Shown piece by piece: positions 45,511 to 53,023 of a DNA stretch of 64,000 nt (positions are counted from its first letter, which is position 1; the number at the start of each line of letters is the position of its first letter). The translations under genes and the position numbers were made by a program. Origin of the DNA: Actinomyces trachealis (GTDB taxonomy: Bacteria; Actinomycetota; Actinomycetes; Actinomycetales; Actinomycetaceae); assembly GCF_015711475.1 (NCBI RefSeq), contig NZ_CP065027.1:1674001-1738000 (forward strand). The letters run 5' to 3'. Under the pieces are notes generated by a model. It searched no databases. It saw nothing but the letters and a program-made list of their open reading frames with translations, and was not told the origin of the DNA.

Positions 45511-45810
45511 ATGAGCGAAGATACCTGCGGTTTTTGTAACTCAGTGATTGGTAACGCGAAGAAGATTCATAGTGGGGGTGGCTGGGTTGACAGCTGGGAT
45601 ATCACAGTTAGCTCCGTCTCCTACAAGGAACCCACCGAAGAGTATGACTATTACATTCTGAAGATGATCGTCACCAATCCAGTGACAACCCAGCACTCCG
45701 GTAATGGGGAAGGGATACAAACTGAACTCGAAGAGGATAGAACTCTCAAGTTCGCGATGCGATACTCTAATGGCGGTTGGGTCATCCACGAAGGAGAGAA
45801 TTCCAAATGA
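45511..45810 (+). pseudogene. DUF6318-like lipoprotein, 5' half lost at the IS3 element
   Basis: The 99 codons after the IS read SEDTCGFCNSVIGNAKKIHS, GGGWVDSWDITVSS and YSNGGWVIHEGENSK. They align with the C-terminal domain of the intact lipoprotein at 7907-8779 (SENECRFCENL, GGGWADHW, NGRWVIHGG). Signal peptide, lipobox and linker are absent. The stop overlaps the next ATG (ATGA), just as in the intact cassette. Confidence 0.82.
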
Positions 45811-46517
45811 AGACACGCCTTCTCTTGAGCGTTTTGCTCGCACTCACACCAATGAGCATGGAGGACGCATCACAGTTTCAGTCATCGCCTTTAACTCATA
45901 TCGACGTCAACAGTCAAGGCCACACAATAGAAACCGTTGCCCAGAGCCATACGAGGTACACGGAGTATCAGACCGAGCCTTTCACATCCTTTCCCGTAGT
46001 CTCGTTTGATAACGCCGATCCTGCCGCAGCCGCTGAGTTTAGTGAGGTGTCGCCTCTTGCTTCGATTGTGTCTTGGAATCAGGGTTTGGTGGGGCGGTGT
46101 GCTCACTCGGATGAGCCTGAGGTGTTCATCCAGCTGTATGGCACCTGCCTGCCTGGCAAGGACGCGCCTGCCACCCAGGAGCCTGCTCTAGCTGTCCCGC
46201 GCACGGTCACGCTCACGCGCACCCAGGTGACCCGCCTACTGGCCAAGGGCTCAGGCATCACCCGCCAGCCTCCCTCAGCCAGAGCCCGCCTGGACATGCC
46301 AGTAATCGCCTACACCAACCCCGCCACACAAACCCTGACCACCACCTGGAAAGCAACCTTCACCACCCCCGGCCAAGACCCCAAACCAGTCCAAGGCACC
46401 ATCACCACCACCCCCTTCGAAACCCACGCCTACACCGCCGTCCTAACCAACCAAGCCAAAACCACTAACCCCAACCAACCTCCAAATGCCCACACAGCGG
46501 ACATAAGCACTACCTGA
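45807..46517 (+). CDS. Secreted protein, shortened paralogue of the PKD-like protein
   Basis: This 236-residue product has an N-terminal signal-like segment (KTRLLLSVLLALTPMSM). Its middle matches the protein at 7092-7910: LLAKGSGITRQPPSARARLD against LLVGGSGITRQPPSLNTRLD. The PKD-like block with WGDGT is missing: TQTLTTTWKATFTTPG joins what in the longer copy are two separate Thr-rich segments. The C-terminus (YTAVLTNQAK) again matches. Whether it is functional without its partner lipoprotein is doubtful. Confidence 0.7.
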   Translation: MKTRLLLSVLLALTPMSMEDASQFQSSPLTHIDVNSQGHTIETVAQSHTRYTEYQTEPFTSFPVVSFDNADPAAAAEFSEVSPLASIVSWNQGLVGRCAHSDEPEVFIQLYGTCLPGKDAPATQEPALAVPRTVTLTRTQVTRLLAKGSGITRQPPSARARLDMPVIAYTNPATQTLTTTWKATFTTPGQDPKPVQGTITTTPFETHAYTAVLTNQAKTTNPNQPPNAHTADISTT

Positions 46518-46678
46518 CAGCAACGCCCCCCAAATACCCGAAATCACACCACTACCCCCAGACAGGCAGCACCAAAACACCAGTCATATCCACCACACGG
46601 ACACCACGATGGCACGAATCAGGCCAGAGAAAAGACCGGGGCACGCGGACCCCGACAACTGCACACCGCCCACATCCC

Positions 46679-47686
46679 TCAACGCGCCTGGCAGCGGGGA
46701 CACCAAAACAGGGCCCGCCCCGCCAGGTCAGCCCGTTGCACCCTGGCCCCACACCGAAGACATGGCCGCCCGTCACGGTGGTACACGTACCAACGTCTGG
46801 CTTCCTGATCGCCTTCAGGTAGCGGATCAGGCACATCCTCCACAGCAACTGTGGTGATGAAACCGGTCGCTACCCCGTCTTCCATAAGCAGCACCAGGTC
46901 ATCCCAGATAGCCCGCAGCCGCCGCTCGCTGACCGCACTCCCCAACCGCAGCGGATTCACACCACAGCGGAACAGCGTCTCCGCCCGGTAGATGTTGCCA
47001 GCCCCAGCAAGCACGGATTGGTCCATGAGTAACTCGCCAACACTACGGCGGCGCCGCCGCACGTTCGCCACAAACGCTTCCCTGTCACCGTCTCCACGCA
47101 ACGGGTCCGGCCCAAGGCGCCGCCGCACGGCAGCCACACCAGCGGCGTCCAACACCTCGCAGGCGGCAGGGCCGGTCAGGTCCGCGCAACCATGCTCACC
47201 AAGCAGCCGCAGCCGCACAGCACCACGCGGCTCAGGCACCTGCCACTCCCCCACCACGGGCGCAACACAGTCAGAATCAGCAGCGCCACCAGAAACAGCA
47301 CCAGCCCCAGCGCTCAACCGAGGTAGCGCCAATCCGCCCCCGCAAGCCAAGGCGTGCTCACCACGTTCTCCCACACGACGCCTGGGCGCCCCAATAGCGT
47401 GCGGCGCAGTGAACGCGGCGTCGCCGTCGAAGGTCCAAGAGCCGTACAGCCCCAAGTGGATGCGTAGCCAGATAACCGACGGATCCTCAACTGGCACGTC
47501 CGCCTTAGCCCCGAAGGGCACGAACAGATGCTTGCCGTGCGCGCGGGCATCAAGCAACACCTGCCCATCAAGCCGCGCAGCCCCCTGTGCAAAACGTCCT
47601 TGCGGCGAACTTGCACGCAGCCGCTGGCCGCCCCACAGCTCGCGAAACGCCCCGGCGAGCCGGTGGATGGTGTGTCCTTCTGGCAA
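46679..47686 (-). CDS. nei: Endonuclease VIII/Fpg-family DNA glycosylase
   Basis: This 335-residue base-excision repair enzyme retains the catalytic N-terminus PEGHTIHRLA (Pro2 and Glu3), the conserved Lys in RAHGKHLFVPF, an H2TH region (LLMDQSVLAGAGNIYRAE) and a C-terminal zinc finger (CLRCGARV then WCPRCQ). PEGHTIHR points to the Nei2 group of actinobacteria. A Gly/Ala-rich insert around residues 105-145 is longer than usual. It lies 3 bp downstream of rpiB. Confidence 0.92.
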   Translation of the reverse strand: MPEGHTIHRLAGAFRELWGGQRLRASSPQGRFAQGAARLDGQVLLDARAHGKHLFVPFGAKADVPVEDPSVIWLRIHLGLYGSWTFDGDAAFTAPHAIGAPRRRVGERGEHALACGGGLALPRLSAGAGAVSGGAADSDCVAPVVGEWQVPEPRGAVRLRLLGEHGCADLTGPAACEVLDAAGVAAVRRRLGPDPLRGDGDREAFVANVRRRRRSVGELLMDQSVLAGAGNIYRAETLFRCGVNPLRLGSAVSERRLRAIWDDLVLLMEDGVATGFITTVAVEDVPDPLPEGDQEARRWYVYHRDGRPCLRCGARVQRADLAGRALFWCPRCQAR

Positions 47687-47689
47687 GCG

Positions 47690-48142
47690 TCAGTCCCGCT
47701 CAGCCTCGAAGGCGCTGATCTGCCCGATGCGGCGTACGTGCCGCTCGTCACCACTAAAAGGCTCCGCGATGAATACGTCCACCAGGTGAAAGCAGTAATC
47801 CAACTCGTGCTGGCGGAAACCGATAGAGATGATGTTGGCGTCGTTGTGCTCACGAGCCAGGCGGGCGGTGTCCTCGTTCCACACGAGGGCGGCGCGCACG
47901 CCTTCAACCTTGTTGGCGGCGATCTGCTCACCGTTGCCGGATCCGCCGATCACTACGCCCAGGCTACCGGGATCGGCAACCACACCCTGACCGCACTCGA
48001 TGCAGAAGGCCGGGTAGTCGTCCAAAGCGTCGTACTCGTGGGCGCCGTGGTCGACGACCTCATGCCCAGCGGCACGGAGGCGGTCGGCCAGGGCGTTCTT
48101 GAGCTCGAATCCTGCGTGGTCTGTGGCAACGTGGATGCGCAT
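47690..48142 (-). CDS. rpiB: Ribose-5-phosphate isomerase B
   Basis: This 150-residue RpiB isomerase interconverts ribose-5-P and ribulose-5-P. It has MRIHVATDHAGFELKNALA, YDALDDYPAFC, GVVIGGSGNGEQIAANKV with the anion-hole loop, and NIISIGFRQHELD. The SGNGE loop, with Ser where E. coli has Cys, is the actinobacterial variant in which a Glu serves as the base. The ATG at 48142 gives the family N-terminus. It shares a transcript with nei. Confidence 0.95.
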   Translation of the reverse strand: MRIHVATDHAGFELKNALADRLRAAGHEVVDHGAHEYDALDDYPAFCIECGQGVVADPGSLGVVIGGSGNGEQIAANKVEGVRAALVWNEDTARLAREHNDANIISIGFRQHELDYCFHLVDVFIAEPFSGDERHVRRIGQISAFEAERD

Positions 48143-48201
48143 GGGCTGATTGTGCCGTACGGCTACGGTGACACCCAACTGGCGTCGGTTAGCGTGTGCC
48201 C

Positions 48202-50319
48202 ATGACTACTCCCAGCCCTTCCACAGCTTCCGCCATCCCATCCGCCCCGGTTCTGGCTGGGGTCCTTGAGACCGCCGCCCAGGATCCCTCCGTGCGCCCG
48301 CAGGATGATTTATTCCGGCATGTGAACGGCGCTTGGCTGGCAACGGCAGAAATCCCGGCAGACCGCCCGGCCACTGGTTCTTTCACGCAGCTGCGTGACG
48401 CGGCGGAGCTAGCTTGCCGGAAGATCGTGGAGGAGTGTGCGCAGCAGGTGGCTGACGGCACCACATCGTTGAACAGTGAGCCCGGCAAGGTTGGGGCACT
48501 CTACGCGGCTTTCATGGACGAGGAGCGGGCTGAGGCTCTGGGAGCTGAGCCCTTACTGCCCGAGCTGACCCCGGTGCTTGCGGCGTCCTCCAAAGCGGAA
48601 CTGGCACAGTTGCTTGGCGCCCGCGTGGGGGTTGGATTCACGGGTCCCATTGGTGTGGGCGTGGAAGTGGATCTGAACGACCCGGACCACTACACCACAT
48701 GGATGGGACAAGCTGGCCTAGGGCTACCGGATGAGTCCTATTACCGGGAAGAATCGCAGGCGGAGGTGCGTGAAGCCTACGTGGCGCACGTCGCGGCAAT
48801 GTTGCGCCTCGCGGATGTGGTTAGCGCGCTATCCCCGGGTGAGGCCGACGATATCGCCGCGGCCACTGCGGTCGCACAGCGGGTCATGGCAGTGGAGACG
48901 TCGTTGGCGGCCGGGCACTGGGACCGCGTGCGGCTACGTGAGATTGAGCAGATGAACAACCCGATGACCTGGGCTGAGGCGACCGTCTCCGCTTTCCCAT
49001 GGGCACAGTGGCGCTCTGGCGTGGAGGAGGCCGCGCAGGCAGCTGGCACCGGCTGCGGTACCTTCTTGGAGAATTTGATCGTGGGCCAGCCCGACTACTT
49101 GGAGCACATGTCCAAGGTGTGGGAGGAGACGAGCCTGGAGAACCTGCGGGCCTGGACGGTGTGGCACGTGGTGCACGGCCGGGCCACGCTGCTGTCCAGC
49201 GCTTTCGTGGAGGAGAACTTTGCCTTCTACGGTAAGCGCCTGCAGGGCACTGACGAGCTGCGGCCCCGCTGGAAGCGTGGGGTGGGTCTGGTGGAGTCCT
49301 GCCTGGGCGAGGCGGTGGGCCGCATCTATGTGGAGCGGCACTTCCCGACCTCGCACAAGGAGGCTATGGAGTCGCTAGTGGCGGACCTGATCGAGGCCTA
49401 CCGGCAGTCGATCAGTGAGCTGGAATGGATGAGTGCGGCTACGCGGGAGCGGGCCTTGGAGAAGCTGTCCATGTTTACGCCCAAGATCGGTTACCCGAAA
49501 CGCTTCCGGGACTACTCGGCGATCACTGTTTTTAAGGGCGACTTGCTGGCAAGCGTCCGCAGCGTGGAGGCGGCGGAACTCTCCCGTGAGCTGGACCGCC
49601 TGAGCGGCCCAGTTGACCGCGATGAGTGGCACATGACACCGCAGACGGTGAACGCCTACTACAACCCGACCATGAATGAGATCGTCTTCCCGGCGGCCAT
49701 TTTGCAGCCTCCCTTCTTCTCTCCCGACGCCGACGCCGCAGTCAACTACGCAGGTATCGGTGCGGTGATCGGGCACGAGATCGGGCACGGTTTTGACGAC
49801 CAGGGTTCCACTTTTGATGGCACTGGCAAAGTGAGTAACTGGTGGACCGAGGTGGACCGGGAGGCCTTCAAGGCCCGGACTTCTGCGCTGATCGCCCAAT
49901 ACGACCAGTACGTGCCTGCGGCTCTGGAGGCGCGTGCAGTGGAGACCGGCTCTGAGGCGCCACATGTGAACGGCTCCTTGACGATCGGGGAGAACATCGG
50001 GGACCTGGGAGGTTTGGGGATCGCCTTGAAGGCCTACCGCCTGGCTCTCATGCGAGAAGGCATGGACTCGCTAGCTGAGGCGGAGGCTATTGACGGTCTA
50101 ACTGCGGCGCAACGGTTCTTCTTCTCCTGGGCGCGCATCTGGCGGGGCAAGAACCGTGACGACTACGCGGAGCTGCTGCTGACGATTGACCCGCACTCAC
50201 CTGCGGAGTTCCGTTGCAACGGGATCGTGCGGAACATGGATGCCTTCTATGAGGCATTTGAAGTGCAGCCGGGAGATGCGCTCTGGCTGGCGCCGGAGGA
50301 GCGCGTGACGATCTGGTAG
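48202..50319 (+). CDS. pepO: M13-family zinc metallopeptidase (PepO-like)
   Basis: This peptidase of about 705 residues, of the neprilysin family, cleaves short peptides. The zinc site is GHEIGHGFDDQGSTFDG (HExxH) with the third ligand in GENIGDLGGLGI (ExxxD), and NAYYNPTMNEIVFPA is the substrate-binding motif. There is no signal peptide, so it is likely cytoplasmic, as for actinobacterial and lactococcal PepO. The ATG at 48202 is preferred to the in-frame GTG at 48196. It diverges from rpiB. Confidence 0.95.
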   Translation: MTTPSPSTASAIPSAPVLAGVLETAAQDPSVRPQDDLFRHVNGAWLATAEIPADRPATGSFTQLRDAAELACRKIVEECAQQVADGTTSLNSEPGKVGALYAAFMDEERAEALGAEPLLPELTPVLAASSKAELAQLLGARVGVGFTGPIGVGVEVDLNDPDHYTTWMGQAGLGLPDESYYREESQAEVREAYVAHVAAMLRLADVVSALSPGEADDIAAATAVAQRVMAVETSLAAGHWDRVRLREIEQMNNPMTWAEATVSAFPWAQWRSGVEEAAQAAGTGCGTFLENLIVGQPDYLEHMSKVWEETSLENLRAWTVWHVVHGRATLLSSAFVEENFAFYGKRLQGTDELRPRWKRGVGLVESCLGEAVGRIYVERHFPTSHKEAMESLVADLIEAYRQSISELEWMSAATRERALEKLSMFTPKIGYPKRFRDYSAITVFKGDLLASVRSVEAAELSRELDRLSGPVDRDEWHMTPQTVNAYYNPTMNEIVFPAAILQPPFFSPDADAAVNYAGIGAVIGHEIGHGFDDQGSTFDGTGKVSNWWTEVDREAFKARTSALIAQYDQYVPAALEARAVETGSEAPHVNGSLTIGENIGDLGGLGIALKAYRLALMREGMDSLAEAEAIDGLTAAQRFFFSWARIWRGKNRDDYAELLLTIDPHSPAEFRCNGIVRNMDAFYEAFEVQPGDALWLAPEERVTIW

Positions 50320-50328
50320 GCCTCAGAG

Positions 50329-50371
50329 CCTGGCGGAGGATGGGGACTGACCCCCATATCCGCCAGGTTTT
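50329..50371 (+). terminator. Intrinsic terminator after the M13 peptidase gene
   Basis: CCTGGCGGA (50329-50337) pairs with TCCGCCAGG (50359-50367), and an inner ATGGGG/CCCCCAT stem adds stability. TTTT follows at once. Confidence 0.85.
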
Positions 50372-50579
50372 CCAGAGAACTGACACCCAGATTTGTGGCT
50401 TAGACACAAGATAACACAATCAGTGTTACTCATGTGACTACCGAGACCGGAGTGGTTCTTTGCAACCAGGTAATTAGCTTGATGTGATCCGAACAAATAC
50501 TTGTGCCCAGCCCGCCCCTAGGAAAGAATGGCGGAGTCAAAGGCACCCCAAGCCTTCCCGATGAATACCTGGAGGAAAC

Positions 50580-51506
50580 ATGCGTCTTGGACGCCCCCTG
50601 GCCCTTACCGCCGCCGCCATGCTCGCCATCGGCATCGCCTCCCCCGCTGCCGCTGAGGGCAGCAACACCCCCTTCACTGTTGACGAGGTCAGCAATGTCT
50701 CCGCTACCGGCAGCCACACCTTCACTGGTGCTGGCTGCATCAGCGCCGACAAGCCTGGCACCGTGCTGGTTGCCATCGGCACCGACGACAAGCACGTCGC
50801 CCCCGCCGGACAGGCAATGGCCGACGCTGAGGGCAAGTGGAGCGTCACCGCCGATATGGCCAAGGCCATCGCCGACTCCAAGGGTGACCCCAAGACCGAT
50901 CCTTGGGCCGTCTTCGCACAGTGCATGTACTACGACGGCACCCGCTCTGAGGTCCTGCCCGCCGCTTTCAACCTGACCCCGCTTACCGGCAAGGCCAACG
51001 CCACCGGTGAGGGTGCCTACACGAGCTTTGAGGTCAATGCTCAGGGCTTCAACCCCAACACCGTGGTCACCCTGTCCTTCGTATCCTCTGACAAGGACGG
51101 CAAGGTCGTCGACGGTGCCACCGAACTCAAGGTTGGCACTGCCACCAGCGACGCGAACGGCGCCGTATCCACCACCGTATCCGCACCCGCCAACATCCCG
51201 GACGGCTACTACGTCCTCAAGATCTCTGCGGCCGACGGCGAGTACGCCTACTTCGAGTCCGTCTTCCGGGCCTCCGGTAACCAGTTCGTCGAGGCCACCA
51301 ACACCGGCGCTGAAGCTACCCCAGCTCCTGACGCCTCCATGGCCCCCAAGGTCAATGTCCCCGAGCAGACCACCGCCAAAAACGTCGCTAAGACGACCCC
51401 CAAGAAGGAGCTGGCCAAGACTGGTGTCGAGGCTCCGGCCATCGCCATCCTTGCCTTGGGCCTGACCGGTGTTGGCGCCGTCGCCCTCAAGCGTCGCCAG
51501 GCCTGA
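50580..51506 (+). CDS. Sortase-anchored surface protein with LAKTG signal
   Basis: This 308-residue protein has a signal peptide (LALTAAAMLAIGIASPAAA), two beta-rich regions (about 30-120 and 130-230; the second contains FEVNAQGFNPNTVVTLSFVS, resembling Ig-like wall domains) and a Lys/Thr/Ala-rich spacer. The sorting signal is ELAKTG followed by a hydrophobic helix (IAILALGLTGVGAVAL) and KRRQ. LAxTG is the substrate pattern of class E sortases in high-GC Gram-positives. Two cysteines (in AGCISAD and FAQCMYY) could form a disulfide. The ligand is unknown. Confidence 0.88.
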   Translation: MRLGRPLALTAAAMLAIGIASPAAAEGSNTPFTVDEVSNVSATGSHTFTGAGCISADKPGTVLVAIGTDDKHVAPAGQAMADAEGKWSVTADMAKAIADSKGDPKTDPWAVFAQCMYYDGTRSEVLPAAFNLTPLTGKANATGEGAYTSFEVNAQGFNPNTVVTLSFVSSDKDGKVVDGATELKVGTATSDANGAVSTTVSAPANIPDGYYVLKISAADGEYAYFESVFRASGNQFVEATNTGAEATPAPDASMAPKVNVPEQTTAKNVAKTTPKKELAKTGVEAPAIAILALGLTGVGAVALKRRQA

Positions 51507-51560
51507 CGCCACTAACGGAGGCCGCTATCCGCTGCTGATCGAGCGCCCCCAACACGCACC

Positions 51561-51606
51561 AGACGTCCGGTTGGTACTGCCACAAGGTGGTACCAGTCGG
51601 ACGTCT
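51561..51606 (+). terminator. Terminator-like hairpin after the LAKTG gene
   Basis: Arms 51561-51577 and 51590-51606 are inverted copies with two mismatches (AGACGTCCG outer part, GGTAC inner part), enclosing 12 nt. They lie between the surface-protein gene and the degenerate sorting-signal copy. Confidence 0.65.
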
Positions 51607-51675
51607 CGTTATTGAAACAGCCGCTCGATAATCAGCACGCTGTACCGCCGACAACGGCGTGAATCAGGGGACGCT

Positions 51676-51804
51676 ATCATCGGCGCCACCGCCACCGGTG
51701 TTGAGGTTCCGCGCGTTGCTATGCTCGCAGTGGGCCTGGCCGACGTCGGCACCCTGGCCGTAAAGCGTCATAGCGCCTGTCCCCTAACCAAAGACCTCCG
51801 TTGA
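51676..51804 (+). pseudogene. Orphan, degenerate copy of the sorting-signal region
   Basis: The frame reads IGATATGVEVPRVAMLAVGL then ADVGTLAVKRHSA. It parallels the end of the protein just upstream (AKTGVEAPAIAILALGLTG, VGAVALKRRQA) with LAKTG decayed to TATG. No start codon or ectodomain belongs to it. It looks like the tail of a duplicated surface-protein gene whose body was deleted. Confidence 0.65.
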
Positions 51805-52865
51805 ACCAAGACGACACCATCACTGAAACCACTCAGACCACTGAGACCACTGACGGTTCCACCCGGATGCGATCAGCCACAGCAACCACGCGCGCCCGGC
51901 TGTGCACTGTCTGCAGCAATCACCGCATCCTGACCGCAATCTGCACGCTCCTGACACTGATCGTGGTGGCCACGGGAGTGGATGTGGGCGTCCTCATGGC
52001 CCGCCCCGAACGCTTCTCACTGCAAGTCCCCACCGTCACCAGCAGCGCCCCAGAAACGTGGCTGGTAGTTGGCACCGACTCCCGCGAGACAGTACCTGGC
52101 GACCAGAGCCAGTTCGGCACCGTGGAGCAAACCGGTGAAGGCAAACGGGCAGACGTCATAGCTTTGATCCAACTACGCGACGGAAAGGTCTCTGTTGCCC
52201 TGATCCCCCGAGACCTGACCGTCGGCACCAGCTTCTTTGAGCAGGAACGCTTGTCCGGCAGCTTCCTCCAAGGCCCACAACACACCGCCGACCTGCTCTG
52301 CGAGAACTTGGGCGTGCCCGTAAACCACCTCATAACCGTAGACATGGCGCAGTTCGCCAAGATCGTTGACTCACTGGGCGGCGTGGACGTGGACATCCCC
52401 GAGCCGGTCCACGACGTCTACGCGGGCCTAAATATCCAACATGCCGGTCCGACACACCTTGATGGCATCTCTGCCCTGGCCCTGGTCCGCTCACGTCATC
52501 CTGTGGTGCTGCGCGACGGAAACTGGGTGGCACTCTCCGAGGAGGAAGGCGCGAAACGGCGCACCGAGTCCAGCGGCATCGTCATGCGCCAGGTCATGAC
52601 CGCAGCCCGCACCAAGGCCCACTCCCCAATCGCCACGCACTCACTGGCGCACCTGGTCGCCAGCAATATTGGACTCGACTACGGCACCGGCCCATTGGAC
52701 CTGCTGCGACTCGCAAACGCTGTCCTGTCCACCAACCAGATCGACGTCGTGGACGTGCCCGGTCCACTTATCAACGACACCTTCGTAGCCCTCCCCACTG
52801 ACGACACCTACCGGGTGCTTGGCGAACTCGGCTACGCCAAAGGCACTTGCACCCCCACCAACTGA
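51801..52865 (+). CDS. LytR-CpsA-Psr (LCP) family protein
   Basis: This protein of about 354 residues has a cytoplasmic N-terminus, one membrane anchor (LTAICTLLTLIVVATGVDVG) and an extracytoplasmic LCP domain with TWLVVGTDSRE, RADVIALIQLRDG, VALIPRDLTVG and LALVRSRHPV. LCP enzymes transfer polyprenyl-linked glycopolymers to peptidoglycan. The TTG at 51801 is the first start, without a clear ribosome binding site; an ATG at 51867 still leaves the anchor intact and is an equal candidate. Confidence 0.85.
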   Translation: MNQDDTITETTQTTETTDGSTRMRSATATTRARLCTVCSNHRILTAICTLLTLIVVATGVDVGVLMARPERFSLQVPTVTSSAPETWLVVGTDSRETVPGDQSQFGTVEQTGEGKRADVIALIQLRDGKVSVALIPRDLTVGTSFFEQERLSGSFLQGPQHTADLLCENLGVPVNHLITVDMAQFAKIVDSLGGVDVDIPEPVHDVYAGLNIQHAGPTHLDGISALALVRSRHPVVLRDGNWVALSEEEGAKRRTESSGIVMRQVMTAARTKAHSPIATHSLAHLVASNIGLDYGTGPLDLLRLANAVLSTNQIDVVDVPGPLINDTFVALPTDDTYRVLGELGYAKGTCTPTN

Positions 52866-52976
52866 GGCTTACACCAGCCAGGCAGCCGGGGTGCGGTTTG
52901 CCGACACGGTCAGAACTGGTGAGAAGATGGCGCTCGTTCTCCGTCCCCCGCCATGAATTACGCCGCGGGCCGGATT

Positions 52977-52994
52977 GTGCGGCTTAAGCCGCAC
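52977..52994. promoter_or_regulatory. Perfect 18-bp palindrome upstream of pepN
   Basis: GTGCGGCTTAAGCCGCAC is self-complementary over all 18 bases and ends 29 bp before the pepN start codon. Position and symmetry suggest an operator, though a hairpin in the leader RNA is also possible. No regulator is assigned. Confidence 0.55.
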
Positions 52995-53023
52995 GCCAAC
53001 CTCGAATAGCAGAAGGAGCTCAG

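Noticed and set aside
45807..46517. Regarding the shortened PKD paralogue as a simple truncation
   Set aside because: Both termini align with the longer copy; only the central block is missing, so it is an internal deletion.
20352..50374. The 16-mer CCGCCAGGTTTTCCAG occurs near 20354 and 50360
   Set aside because: At 50360 it is part of a terminator arm plus T-run; two occurrences without shared context are not enough to call a repeat family.
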